Positions 1-8,427 of a stretch of DNA of 64,000 nucleotides are shown here, piece after piece (position 1 is the stretch's first letter; each line of letters begins with the position of its first letter). The position numbers and the translations under genes are program-made. Source of the DNA: a virus; the IMG/VR virus record IMGVR_UViG_3300025364_000003, positions 142,529 to 206,528 of that record, one strand, 5' to 3'. The notes beneath the pieces were generated by a model. It did not search any database. It was given only the letters and a program-made list of their open reading frames with translations, and was not told the DNA's origin.

Positions 1-406
1 CAGTAAATTCTTCACGCTTGTGAGAGGGGCTTGCGTCAATGTGCACCTCCGGCGAAACAGAAATTGCTTCCTGCATTGCCAAGCCAATCATGCATGATCG
101 AGTAACCTCGTCAAACATTCTCATCTTTTGCACACCAACAGGAAACTTTGCACGAGGCACAAATTCCTTAGTATAAAAGTACAAACCACCCTTACCGACT
201 CTGTGAACAGAGATTACGGAAATGAATTGGAATGCATGGCCAATCATCTGAGAGTCGGTACCAACGGCAACAACATAATCGTATCCCTTGTGATTTGGAT
301 CACGCATGAAGGAGCCAATGTGCTTAAACACTTCTTCAGTGCTTCGCTTTTCCTTGGAACCAGGCTCGTTCCATTGGACTGTCATTACTTGCTCTTGGTC
401 ATACAT
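1..406 (-). CDS. YkuK/DUF458-like RNase H-fold protein (3' end cut by window)
   Basis: Reading the minus strand from the ATG at 406 gives an open frame of about 135 residues that runs off the left edge. It begins MYDQEQVMTVQW and contains VVAVGTDSQ followed by FISVISVHRVGKGGLYFYT. The GTDSQ strand and the HRxGKGG turn are the hallmarks of the YkuK/DUF458 family, predicted RNase H-like proteins; the Asp of GTDSQ would be a metal ligand. It starts 11 nt after the stop of the gene at 418-1197 and probably shares its transcript. The biological role in a phage is unknown; family assignment is fairly secure, nuclease activity is inference. Confidence 0.72.
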   Translation of the reverse strand, partial: MYDQEQVMTVQWNEPGSKEKRSTEEVFKHIGSFMRDPNHKGYDYVVAVGTDSQMIGHAFQFISVISVHRVGKGGLYFYTKEFVPRAKFPVGVQKMRMFDEVTRSCMIGLAMQEAISVSPEVHIDASPSHKREEFT

Positions 407-417
407 TTTAGAGTTAC

Positions 418-1197
418 CTATTCCTTTTCTAGGTCAGTGCGCAATGCGCCACAACGATTACAATTTTTTGAGCTTTTGCGGTTACGTGCTCCGCACTCTG
501 CACAATCCCACCTTTGATCATCCAACTGCTTATATGTGTTGGGAGACTCCTTGGTTCTCACCAAAAAATTCTTTTTTACGTACTGACAATAATAACCCCT
601 GCACATGTCAGGTCGCTTCTCATAAATTCCGCACATTCCATTGTCCGGATTTAAAAATTTACAACCAAATCTAGGACCCATCGCCTGAATCCTCATCATT
701 GGATACGAGGTAGGTTTTTGAAAAATGGGGTGACCATTGAAAAATTTTTCCCCAATAAGCTTACCTTCCTCGTAATCTATAACTACGTCGCTACGCTTGT
801 AGTTCCACCCCTTCTTCTTAGCATATCTCAGAAAAGATTTAACCCATTTCTCCTTAACGGGACCAAGAACATGTTCTAAGTCGTCCGGATCAAGCCTGCA
901 ACATGCTGAAAATACTCCGGGAACTCCACAACAATTGGAAAGACAGGTTTCTGTTGCTACCTCATCTGTAAATAACTTTCGTTCACTTTTTGGTTTTGAT
1001 TGCCACATATCGGCATGATTTAGCGACAACACAGGAAGGTAGTATTTATTTTCTTTTCTTGCTTGTGATAATTCTTCTTTTGTGTGTTTAATAGGCTTAT
1101 CTTCATCTAATTCAGAAAATGGGTTAAGATCGATACGATCTTTGTCCATCGAAATAAGCTCATCCAAGCTCAAAGTTTTTCTATTTTGTTCTGACAC
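418..1197 (-). CDS. YkgJ-type Cys-cluster protein with C-terminal zinc ribbon
   Basis: 259 residues from a GTG start at 1197. The middle carries CCGVPGVFSACC and, further on, CKFLNPDNGMCGIYEKRPDMCRGYYC, which match the YkgJ/CxxCxxxCC family pattern of clustered cysteines thought to bind an Fe-S cluster or zinc. The C-terminal 25 residues (W-D-C-x-x-C-G-x-x-N, then C-x-x-C-G) form a RanBP2-type or zinc-ribbon knuckle, an unusual fusion for YkgJ proteins. The first ~60 residues are charged and probably disordered. Followed by the DUF458-like gene on the same strand. Metal binding is well supported; substrate is unknown. Confidence 0.7.
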   Translation of the reverse strand: MSEQNRKTLSLDELISMDKDRIDLNPFSELDEDKPIKHTKEELSQARKENKYYLPVLSLNHADMWQSKPKSERKLFTDEVATETCLSNCCGVPGVFSACCRLDPDDLEHVLGPVKEKWVKSFLRYAKKKGWNYKRSDVVIDYEEGKLIGEKFFNGHPIFQKPTSYPMMRIQAMGPRFGCKFLNPDNGMCGIYEKRPDMCRGYYCQYVKKNFLVRTKESPNTYKQLDDQRWDCAECGARNRKSSKNCNRCGALRTDLEKE

Positions 1198-1247
1198 GAT
1201 TATCTATACTATTTAACTGTGAAATTGCAACTCAGGCCGGAGAAAAT

Positions 1248-2543
1248 ATGTCCTCGCTTAGACAAGAGTATAACAAAAGTAAAACTCGCAAAGAAAAGAT
1301 TGTCTCGGAAGCAGCTATTAATTGGCTGTCAGAAAATGTTATCATTATAAATGAAAAAATTGATAGAACTACTGTTTCTAGATTGATTGACAGCATCCAA
1401 AAGTTTGAAGAAACTTTTGGCAAATTTGCCGCTCGACTTCCGACAATCAACCAATACCTTAGCGCAGCCGAAGCTGGTTTGCAACAGGTTATCACTGGAA
1501 AGGCTAATGATCGTAAAGCCTCAACAATGTTAAAGAAATTGACCATTCTTTATTTCACCTTCAGCGATTTCTTTTCAAGAGATTTGCCAATTCTTCTTAG
1601 GGCAAAGATTTTTGATGCTGCAAAGGAACAGCCGGATGTTCGACTTGATATGCTCAGAAATCGAAATGGCGCAACGTACGATCCACATCTTGTAAGAGAT
1701 GCGCTTGCAAATGCTCTGAAACCAACAAAAGAAGAAAAAAAGCTTCTTGCAAAAATTTATCGTTCATCGCTTCTTCCAAAACTTAATGCCGAAGAAATTG
1801 CTGGACAAATGATGACTCTAACCTTTAACGAACTTCAAGAATTAACACAGGTCGGCAGAGTGCCAATGGCAGCTACTCCAGAAGAAATGACTGGTGGACA
1901 AGCTGGTTTGCCTGGGGAAGAAATCCCGCCAGCCGAAGTTCCCGTACCTGAAGGTGCCGTGGGAAAAGGAGAGGTGCTTACCGAGCAGGCCCTTAGAGAA
2001 GCTGCCGGATTGCTCAGTGAAGCAAAAATTGACGAATTGCGAGGAGCTGTTGCAAGTTTAAAACAACTTGTAGACTCAGCCGGACTCAGCAAATTATCGC
2101 CAAAGGTAGATAAGCTACAGTCAGATTTGCTTAGGGCAATGAATTCTGATGCATTCGTTAGTTATTGGGAAACTGTTAAGCAAGCAGGTAGCGCAGGCGG
2201 CGCCAGGGGCCTGGCATCACAGCTTGGTGCTTTGTTTAAGCAAAGCCCTCAAGCCCAAGAAATTGCTAAATTAATTGGCAGAACGAACGCAACGGTAGAA
2301 ATTTTTAAGTCTATCGCCCAAGCATGGCCTTCTATTGAGAAAGCAATTGCGAACAAAGAATCTTTAAATGCTGCGGATGTTGCCAACATCAGAAAGATAC
2401 TCATTGGTGCAGCACCAAAGCAAAAGGCAGGATTGGTTGGCATGGTTGGCAATGCTCTCAATAGGCTCGTTGGCAAAGACGCAACTGAACCATATATTAG
2501 CGTCGAAGAAATTGTTGAAGCACTCGTTGGAGAATTGCAATGA
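1248..2543 (+). CDS. Unknown helical protein, 431 aa
   Basis: ATG at 1248 has GGAG 5 nt upstream. The first ~190 residues are helix-rich and charged; residues ~205-245 form a Pro/Gly/Glu-rich linker (EEIPPAEVPVPEGA), and the rest is again helical. No family is recognised. The stop overlaps the start of the next gene by 4 nt (ATGA), so the two are translationally coupled. Linker composition and position next to virion genes make a structural or internal virion role possible, but nothing in the sequence proves it. Confidence 0.6.
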   Translation: MSSLRQEYNKSKTRKEKIVSEAAINWLSENVIIINEKIDRTTVSRLIDSIQKFEETFGKFAARLPTINQYLSAAEAGLQQVITGKANDRKASTMLKKLTILYFTFSDFFSRDLPILLRAKIFDAAKEQPDVRLDMLRNRNGATYDPHLVRDALANALKPTKEEKKLLAKIYRSSLLPKLNAEEIAGQMMTLTFNELQELTQVGRVPMAATPEEMTGGQAGLPGEEIPPAEVPVPEGAVGKGEVLTEQALREAAGLLSEAKIDELRGAVASLKQLVDSAGLSKLSPKVDKLQSDLLRAMNSDAFVSYWETVKQAGSAGGARGLASQLGALFKQSPQAQEIAKLIGRTNATVEIFKSIAQAWPSIEKAIANKESLNAADVANIRKILIGAAPKQKAGLVGMVGNALNRLVGKDATEPYISVEEIVEALVGELQ

Positions 2544-3028
2544 CGAAAAATAAAAGACTCTCTGTGCAAGAACAAGACCAAACTGGAGTTGACGCTGCGG
2601 TCGCCCGTGGACAAAATCAAGTTCCTGATGATAAGTTTGAAGAGTTCAAAACCACGATGTCGAGGTTGTACCAGGCGACACAACAAATTGGTGGAGGCAC
2701 TGCCGGCTCGGCGCCGACAGCGGCGGCTGGACAGACACAACCACCAAGACAAACTGGCGCTCCGTCAGCAACAGGTACGCCTGGTCAGACCCAAAGGGGT
2801 GGTTCACAACCTCAAGGTCGTCAAACACCTTTGGAACAACAAATACAACAAAGTATTAGCCAGCCTGCCAACGTTCAAGGATTTGTCGAAATAAAAAGAG
2901 ACGCATCTGATGCGGCATTGACCCATATAGCAAGGCAATTAGGCGTAGAAGAAGATCGGCTCAAGAAACTTGCAATTGATGCAGACGTTAGGTTGTTAAT
3001 CAATCCTGATCTTCTTAGGGTCCAGTGA
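2540..3028 (+). CDS. Unknown Gln/Pro/Gly-rich protein, 162 aa
   Basis: Coupled to the preceding gene through an ATGA overlap. Residues ~55-115 are low-complexity (repeats of Q, P, G, T), flanked by a short helical N-terminus (DDKFEEFKTTMSRLYQATQQ) and a C-terminal helical part (ALTHIARQLGVEEDRLKKLAIDADVRLLI). No recognised domain. Its last 14 nt overlap the 3' end of the convergent chaperonin-like gene. Function unknown; partner of the upstream 431-residue protein is the best guess from coupling. Confidence 0.55.
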   Translation: MTKNKRLSVQEQDQTGVDAAVARGQNQVPDDKFEEFKTTMSRLYQATQQIGGGTAGSAPTAAAGQTQPPRQTGAPSATGTPGQTQRGGSQPQGRQTPLEQQIQQSISQPANVQGFVEIKRDASDAALTHIARQLGVEEDRLKKLAIDADVRLLINPDLLRVQ

Positions 3029-4457
3029 ATTTTACAAAGCCTGAACTTGTCATAAGGAGCATAATAGCTTTGCCGGCGAGCATTATACCACCGATGCTGC
3101 TAATTGCAGGAACTTTTTGAACCTTTTCTTGTTTGAGCCTCTCGCTAAAGTTTGCGAACACCTTTTTAAAGAAATGTTCAATTTCTTCATCGTTAATGGG
3201 TGCCGTTGTGAATTCCTCACAAAAATATTTTAATTCATTAACTAAATTTACTGTACCATAATGAAGCATTGTTTTGATCTGTCTCAAAGCAATATCAATT
3301 TTAACTCTTTGTTCATCATTTTTTGTAGATGATAAATTTGGCAAGTGAACCAAAACAGAATTTGATACCAGTGAACGGAGTCGTTTGTCAAACAACTCTT
3401 GCACTTCTTCGTGCAAAAAATAATTCTGCCTTTTTTGAAGGATAGATTGAGCTTGGGAAGCAACTGCTGCTCTCGTGCTTCCGTTTTCGATTGTGCATTC
3501 GTTCGAATCTAATCTCACTCGTTCTACCAAGGGCAGTTCATCATATTTTGTAAAAACAACAAGGTCACCTTTCATGGATGAAACAGGTAAAGAACCACAA
3601 ACTACCGCAATATCATTGACAATGTTTAGCGAATCAATATCGGAAGGCACTCGCACAGGTTGCACGTCAAGTAATCCTCGCTCCTGGTTTGCTTTTAAAG
3701 TTGCGACGACCTCTTCAGAAAAACCATGAGCAATTATTACCATTGGTATTTTTGTTTCCAAACACTTTGTTAGTAGATGATCGATTTCTGAAACTTTCTC
3801 GACTAATCCATCTACAACTAAAAGCTTACAATTACGGCGTTCCCAGGTATTTTTTTCGAGCATAAATTTGAATGGCTTCAATTGAAAAGTGTAGCCTTCT
3901 TTTAGTTCAATAAAAAAGTTATCTTGCCGACCATTTTCTACGAAAATGCGACCTTCAAGACCAGCAAGATTTAAAGCTTCCCAAATGGCTTGAGCCAGAA
4001 CTTTGTCGGACCCGCAAATTTTATCAACAACATCACGAATGTTGTTAGGGCTAGGAATCGAGGAGTTTTTTTCAACCTGATTTTTAAATTGATCTACAAC
4101 TTTATCGAATTGCTGTAGCAAAATTTGGGCATTGGTTTTTTCCATTGAAGTTTTGATCATTTCATTGACAAGCGTCACTCCGAACAAATAAGCTATATTC
4201 GCTCCACCGGCCGAAAGAAGTTCAGACTGGTAACATGACTTGAAAAGTGTAGAAGCCAATGCACGGGTTGTTCTGTCCGCTGGAGCGAGCTTTTTAAGAA
4301 GCTTTCCAATGAAATGGTAGCTGTCCTTTTCAAGAGGGTACAAGTCTTCATGGAGAATTAAATTTATTTTTGAGTATAACGAATCAATATTGTTGATTCC
4401 TGAAAATAACTCTCTGTGAACTTGTTCCTGTGGAATAAATGTGGTTGCTGTCTTCAT
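3015..4457 (-). CDS. Divergent GroEL-like chaperonin
   Basis: 480 residues from ATG at 4457 (an in-frame TTG at 4496 would add 13; the ATG is preferred). Similarity to group I chaperonins is seen along the whole length: an equatorial segment with LEKDSYHF (GroEL ITKDGVSV) and ADRTTRALASTL (GroEL GDGTTTATVLA); the apical block EGRIFVENGRQDNFFIELKEGYTFQ (shown here in part, GroEL EGVITVEEG...VVEGMQF), then LLVVDGLVEKVSEI and IPMVIIAHGFSEEVVATL; and a C-terminal KIDIALRQIKTMLHYG near GroEL's catalytic VEDALHATRAAVEEG. The Gly-Gly-Met tail is absent and the protein is ~70 residues shorter than GroEL. Phage chaperonins of this kind are known from jumbo phages (EL, OBP, AR9). Probably folds virion proteins without or with reduced GroES dependence; that part is inference. 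Divergently transcribed from the gene at 4503. Confidence 0.8.
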   Translation of the reverse strand: MKTATTFIPQEQVHRELFSGINNIDSLYSKINLILHEDLYPLEKDSYHFIGKLLKKLAPADRTTRALASTLFKSCYQSELLSAGGANIAYLFGVTLVNEMIKTSMEKTNAQILLQQFDKVVDQFKNQVEKNSSIPSPNNIRDVVDKICGSDKVLAQAIWEALNLAGLEGRIFVENGRQDNFFIELKEGYTFQLKPFKFMLEKNTWERRNCKLLVVDGLVEKVSEIDHLLTKCLETKIPMVIIAHGFSEEVVATLKANQERGLLDVQPVRVPSDIDSLNIVNDIAVVCGSLPVSSMKGDLVVFTKYDELPLVERVRLDSNECTIENGSTRAAVASQAQSILQKRQNYFLHEEVQELFDKRLRSLVSNSVLVHLPNLSSTKNDEQRVKIDIALRQIKTMLHYGTVNLVNELKYFCEEFTTAPINDEEIEHFFKKVFANFSERLKQEKVQKVPAISSIGGIMLAGKAIMLLMTSSGFVKFTGP

Positions 4458-4502
4458 ATTTAATAAATGTAAACTCTTTAGAGTAGAAGGTATCAAAAAT
4501 AA

Positions 4503-5024
4503 ATGTCTGACTCAGAACGTGATGAAAAAATTGATAAACTTTTAGAGTTGCTTATAGAAGCTCCAGCGCTAAATGGCGGATTCGCCAAATTATCTGATGC
4601 TGTTAAAAATATAAAAGATACCAACACTAAAGTTTTATATGAATTGCAATTGGTAAAAACAAACCAAAACGTTCACACGAAAAAAATTGAAGATATGCAT
4701 GAATCACTTTATGATCCAGACAATGGTCTTTTTTCAAGAGTTACTGCCGCAATTAAAGACAATAAAGCACAGGAAGCTGGCATTGAATTTATTAAACAAA
4801 AAACAGAACACCTAGAAACGGCTCATACTGATTTTGCGAAAAAAATTGCCTTGCTTGAAGAAAAGCATGATGCAATAGAAAGAATTGCCGGAAAAGATTT
4901 ACAAGAGCTTCATTCGACCATATCTATCAGAAAGAACATGTTGCGAGCGTTTTGGATATTTATAACAGGAACGATTGCAGGACTGGCAAAATTTTTATGG
5001 GACATATTCCCAGTATTGTTTTGA
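4503..5024 (+). CDS. Coiled-coil protein with C-terminal membrane anchor
   Basis: 173 residues, ATG preceded by AGAAGG at a suitable distance. Long heptad-rich helices occupy residues ~5-140; the last ~25 residues (AFWIFITGTIAGLAKFLWDIFPVLF) contain one hydrophobic segment that would place the coiled coil on one side of the inner membrane. The topology recalls small phage membrane proteins such as haemolysin XhlA-type proteins, but no sequence signature confirms that. Function unknown. Confidence 0.6.
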   Translation: MSDSERDEKIDKLLELLIEAPALNGGFAKLSDAVKNIKDTNTKVLYELQLVKTNQNVHTKKIEDMHESLYDPDNGLFSRVTAAIKDNKAQEAGIEFIKQKTEHLETAHTDFAKKIALLEEKHDAIERIAGKDLQELHSTISIRKNMLRAFWIFITGTIAGLAKFLWDIFPVLF

Positions 5025-5089
5025 TTTTTAGACACTTGTTTGATGAAAGAAAATAATTCAAGAATCAGGTGTTATAAAAGGAGATAAAG

Positions 5090-5302
5090 ATGAGTGATGT
5101 AAAAACAGCTGAAGAACTCAAGGAGCTTTGGGCAGACCTTTGTCATTGTGTGGAGTCCATGGAAAAGGACTTAGAAAAAAATCTAAACAAAGGAAATTCT
5201 GCTGCGGGCCGACGAGTACGAGCACAGCTTAGAGATCTTAAGAAGAAGTCCGCAGAGTTGATCAGGGAGCTTGTAAAGCTCGATAAATCATCAAAGGACT
5301 GA
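5090..5302 (+). CDS. Hc1-like small histone-like protein
   Basis: 70 residues with a strong AGGAG upstream. The segment LEKNLNKGNSAAGRRVRAQL followed by RDLKKKSAELIRELVKLDKS matches the helical core of the Hc1 histone H1-like family (pattern KGNKAAxxRVRxxxxxLxKxxKxxRxxxxxxxK) known from chlamydiae and some other bacteria. Such proteins bind DNA non-specifically and compact nucleoids. One nucleotide separates its stop from the next gene, a Lys-rich protein, so together they could form a DNA-condensing pair. Family call from pattern memory, so moderate confidence. Confidence 0.6.
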   Translation: MSDVKTAEELKELWADLCHCVESMEKDLEKNLNKGNSAAGRRVRAQLRDLKKKSAELIRELVKLDKSSKD

Positions 5303-5303
5303 T

Positions 5304-5741
5304 ATGGGTTTCAGAAAAGCAATTTATGATGTTGAGGAAAAGGGACTGGATCCTACCGTTCCTCATAACCAAATTGGTGATGATGGAAGATTGTTGTCTG
5401 ACGTTGAACCAAGCGAACCTGCTGCTGCGAGTTCTCCAAAAAAAGAATCGCCAAAGGAGAAGTCCACCCAGAAACCATCTAAGGGAGTAGCAGCAAAAAG
5501 TCGTAAAAGGAAAGAGGTGGAGACTCCCGACAGCAAGGTTTCTGTAGAAATCGAGTTCAAGGATGAACCTCTTCAGGCGGCAGAGGAATTATCGGACAAC
5601 GAACCAAAAATTGAAACCAAAAAGAGGAATAAGAAAACTTCAGCAAAAACCAAATCCAGAACAAGAGCCAAAAAAAAGACCTCTTCGCCCACCAAGAAGA
5701 AGATAAGCAAAGAAAGGGCTGGAGGTAAGAAGGAATCCTAA
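5304..5741 (+). CDS. Lys/Ser/Pro-rich basic protein, possible DNA-condensing tail protein
   Basis: 145 residues. After ~35 ordinary residues (MGFRKAIYDVEEKGLDPTVP...) the protein becomes low-complexity, dominated by K, S, E, P and T; the C-terminal ~40 residues (KKRNKKTSAKTKSRTRAKKK and so on) are almost entirely basic, like the tails of eukaryotic H1 or bacterial Hc2. It follows the Hc1-like gene directly, and the phoH-like gene starts 3 nt after its stop. DNA or RNA binding is inferred from composition only. Confidence 0.55.
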   Translation: MGFRKAIYDVEEKGLDPTVPHNQIGDDGRLLSDVEPSEPAAASSPKKESPKEKSTQKPSKGVAAKSRKRKEVETPDSKVSVEIEFKDEPLQAAEELSDNEPKIETKKRNKKTSAKTKSRTRAKKKTSSPTKKKISKERAGGKKES

Positions 5742-5744
5742 TAG

Positions 5745-7082
5745 ATGGCCAAGAAAACATTCGTACTTGACACAAACATTCTTTTAGCCGACCCAAACGC
5801 AATTTTTTCTTTTGAAGAAAACGAAGTTATTTTACCTTTTGTTGTTCTGGAGGAACTTGATAAGCATAAGTCCAACCAAGGAGAGATTGGCCTCAGCGCA
5901 CGTGAAGTAAGTCGTCAATTGCATGACTTATTAAAGGTTGCCGATAGACAAACTATGAAACGTGGCATTTCGCTACCTAATGGTGGCAAGTTGAAAGTTG
6001 TTTCTTCCTCAGGACAATCCGATCTTTTTGACAAAGAGCTTGCAGCAGATAAAGCAGACAATCATATTCTAGCGGTTTGTCTTGGACTGAAAAACAAAAA
6101 AGTTATTTTAGTCACGAACGACATGCTTCTTAGGGTAAAGGCAGATGCCTATGGCATTGCCAATGAAAATTATAGAAAAAATGTCATAGCCAAAAACATT
6201 GAAAGCATGTATTCAGGCATCAGAGAACTGAATGTCACGAAATCTGTATTGCATGAACTTTGGCAAAAATATAGAGACAAGGACAGTTTAACGAATTTTA
6301 TCAATGATAAAATTGATAACTTAAAACCAAATGAATTTGTTCATATAACAAACGGTGGATCAAATAAGCCATTTTTAATTCGAAAGCAAAACGATTCAAT
6401 CAGGTTCGTACCCGAAGGCTTTGAATTGTCGAAAGTGAAACCTCGCAATCTAGAACAGAGACTTGCTTTTGATCTTCTTATGGACAATTCTGTCAACCTT
6501 GTTTCTATCGTAGGAAGCGCAGGAACAGGCAAGACATTAATTACTCTTGCGGCAGGACTCGAACAAGTTGTAGACAAAAAGAAATACAAATCATTGCTTG
6601 TGTGTCGGCCAGTTCAACCTCTTGGAAAAGACATTGGTTATCTTCCAGGAAGCAAAGAAGAAAAGATGGAGCCATGGATTGCCCCCATAAAAGACAATCT
6701 TCGTTTTCTTCTTACAAGTGATGGAAGAAAGTCTAGGAATAGCGAGAACAGTCTAAATTACTACTTCGATATGGGAATCATCGAGGTTGAGGCAATGACC
6801 TACATTCGAGGTCGCTCTATTGCCAATGCATATATGATCATTGATGAAGCACAGAATTTGTCAGCTCATGAATTGAAAACAATCATTACACGAGTGGGCG
6901 AAGGTACCAAGATTGTACTAACTGGCGACATTGAACAGATTGACAACATGTACGTTGATTCTGTTTCAAACGGACTTGCTGTTGCCGTTGAGAGGTTCAA
7001 GGAACATGACATAGCTGGTCATATTACCTTGAAGAAGGGCGAACGAAGCAAGTTGGCAACTTTAGGTTCAAAAATATTGTGA
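5745..7082 (+). CDS. phoH: PIN domain-PhoH family ATPase
   Basis: 445 residues. Residues 1-~135 are a PIN domain (FVLDTNILLADP, later EELDKH and VTNDMLLRVKA supply the acidic residues of a metal-dependent ribonuclease). Residues ~230-440 are a PhoH ATPase with Walker A GSAGTGKT, then CRPVQPLGKDIGYLPGS, Walker B MIIDEAQN and VLTGDIEQID. This two-domain layout is the YlaK/PhoH2 type, an RNase coupled to an RNA helicase-like motor. PhoH genes are common phage auxiliary genes. The start lies 3 nt after the upstream stop, using an SD inside that gene. Confidence 0.9.
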   Translation: MAKKTFVLDTNILLADPNAIFSFEENEVILPFVVLEELDKHKSNQGEIGLSAREVSRQLHDLLKVADRQTMKRGISLPNGGKLKVVSSSGQSDLFDKELAADKADNHILAVCLGLKNKKVILVTNDMLLRVKADAYGIANENYRKNVIAKNIESMYSGIRELNVTKSVLHELWQKYRDKDSLTNFINDKIDNLKPNEFVHITNGGSNKPFLIRKQNDSIRFVPEGFELSKVKPRNLEQRLAFDLLMDNSVNLVSIVGSAGTGKTLITLAAGLEQVVDKKKYKSLLVCRPVQPLGKDIGYLPGSKEEKMEPWIAPIKDNLRFLLTSDGRKSRNSENSLNYYFDMGIIEVEAMTYIRGRSIANAYMIIDEAQNLSAHELKTIITRVGEGTKIVLTGDIEQIDNMYVDSVSNGLAVAVERFKEHDIAGHITLKKGERSKLATLGSKIL

Positions 7083-7133
7083 ATCGTCAAAACGAGTCCT
7101 CTGATTTATACTAACTTTGATTGAAAGTTGTGT

Positions 7134-7613
7134 ATGAAAAGGAAATTTAATGGCAATTCTGACAAAGGTAGAATTTATCGGATTGCCAATACTAAAAACG
7201 GTAAATTTATATTGGTTCTACAATTCTGCAAAAACTTTAAAAGCGTGCTTATCAACACGTTTTTTCTTTGAAAAACAACAAACACCAAAAAATGAAGCAT
7301 GCATGGAAGGTAATGCTGCCGAAAAAAGAAAGCAACGTTCTCAAAAAATTTCCAAAGCATTGTCCGGAATCAAACGTTCACCACAAGAACATAAAAGAAA
7401 AATAAGTTATTCCTTGAAAGGAAATATAAAGGAGATAAAAGTCCACTTCTCAGGTGATGCGAAAACATTAGACTTGTTTCTCCAAGAGGTGAACAATTCG
7501 ACTACATTGTCAATCTAAATAAGTTCTGTATTCAGAATGACTTGAATTATAAATGTATGTGGAAATTCCTCAACAGGAAGATGAAAAGTTATAAAGGTTG
7601 GCATCTTGAATAA
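7134..7613 (+). pseudogene. Decayed GIY-YIG homing endonuclease
   Basis: Three frames must be joined to restore the gene. From ATG at 7134: MKRKFNGNSDKGRIYRIANTKNGKF, the start of a GIY-YIG domain (compare RGIYKITNTKNGRYYYGS in the intact gene at 50646). One base then appears lost (the next frame gives YIGST). The middle third, read in the frame of 7150, contains ISKALSGIKRSPQEHKRKIS, a NUMOD3-type DNA-binding motif. The end, in yet another frame up to the TAA at 7611, gives LVSPRGEQFDYIVNLNKFC and MKSYKGWHLE, an IENR1/NUMOD-type C-terminal module. Every switch corresponds to a missing base. It lies between phoH and the fibre genes and is presumably inactive. Confidence 0.8.
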
Positions 7614-7663
7614 ATGTTAGTGATGATAAGACTAAAAGAAGCCTTGAATGGTAATTACCGAGT

Positions 7664-8395
7664 GTGATAGACGATAGCAACAAATACGGTCGAAATAGGA
7701 ATCTATGGCGCAGGGTTTATAGTTTTAGGAGACGCAAACCTGTCAACACTCAATTGGTTGATGCTGAAACAGGTGTGACTTTCTCCTATGATCTTCAGCA
7801 AATCTTGCGGCATAGAGATTATTTTATTATTAAGACCACTGCCACTGCTTCAGCTGTTATTCCGCCCATACCACCTCCGTTACTCCTGGGAGAATACGAT
7901 GAGGGTTTGGTGTTCTTCAACAATACAGATTCGGCAGTTGCTTCGTTTGATACTTGTTTTTCTGACACCCCCGATGCGGTTGTTCTTTCGGTAGAGCCAA
8001 GCCCTAATAATGATGATTTTATAATTCCGTATGGTATTACTTTTAATTCATGTTCAATGAGTATTGGGTTGTCGGCGCCTTATAGTGGTGCGGTTAGATA
8101 TCGAGCAGTTTATTCTTCAACAGGTTACCCCATCAATGTCACCAGTTCGCTTGTGCCAGCCTCGGGTACATTTCAAGTTTCAGCTGGACACATTACAGCT
8201 TCGCAGGCAACGGAATTTACGGCAAGTCATCCTTCGGGCGGAAGCTTGGACTTTTTTGCCAAAACAGCCTGGGACTTTTTTGGCAACTTTGACAATAACG
8301 TATTTATATCAGAAGACAATGCAACCAGCACATCAACTTCAGGATCAATATCAGCGCCACTTAGCAATCCAATATATTTCATAGCATTCTTTTGA
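7664..8395 (+). CDS. Probable virion surface or fibre-associated protein, 243 aa
   Basis: The frame has no ATG at its beginning; an in-frame TAA at 7652 forces a GTG start near 7664. After a basic N-terminal ~30 residues, the rest is Ser/Thr/Gly/Asn-rich beta-type sequence (VVLSVEPSPNNDDFIIPYGITF, shown in part) ending in hydrophobic NPIYFIAFF. This composition matches the adjacent fibre genes. No family is recognised. A 17-codon ORF (7616-7667) ends over its start and might couple translation. Confidence 0.5.
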   Translation: MIDDSNKYGRNRNLWRRVYSFRRRKPVNTQLVDAETGVTFSYDLQQILRHRDYFIIKTTATASAVIPPIPPPLLLGEYDEGLVFFNNTDSAVASFDTCFSDTPDAVVLSVEPSPNNDDFIIPYGITFNSCSMSIGLSAPYSGAVRYRAVYSSTGYPINVTSSLVPASGTFQVSAGHITASQATEFTASHPSGGSLDFFAKTAWDFFGNFDNNVFISEDNATSTSTSGSISAPLSNPIYFIAFF

Positions 8396-8427
8396 AGAAC
8401 TATTTACCCTAGTCAAGGAACGTAATA

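Noticed and set aside
128-674. Two rightward ORFs of 129 and 122 codons at the left edge
   Set aside because: They lie antisense to the YkuK-like frame and the YkgJ-like gene, which both have recognisable family motifs.
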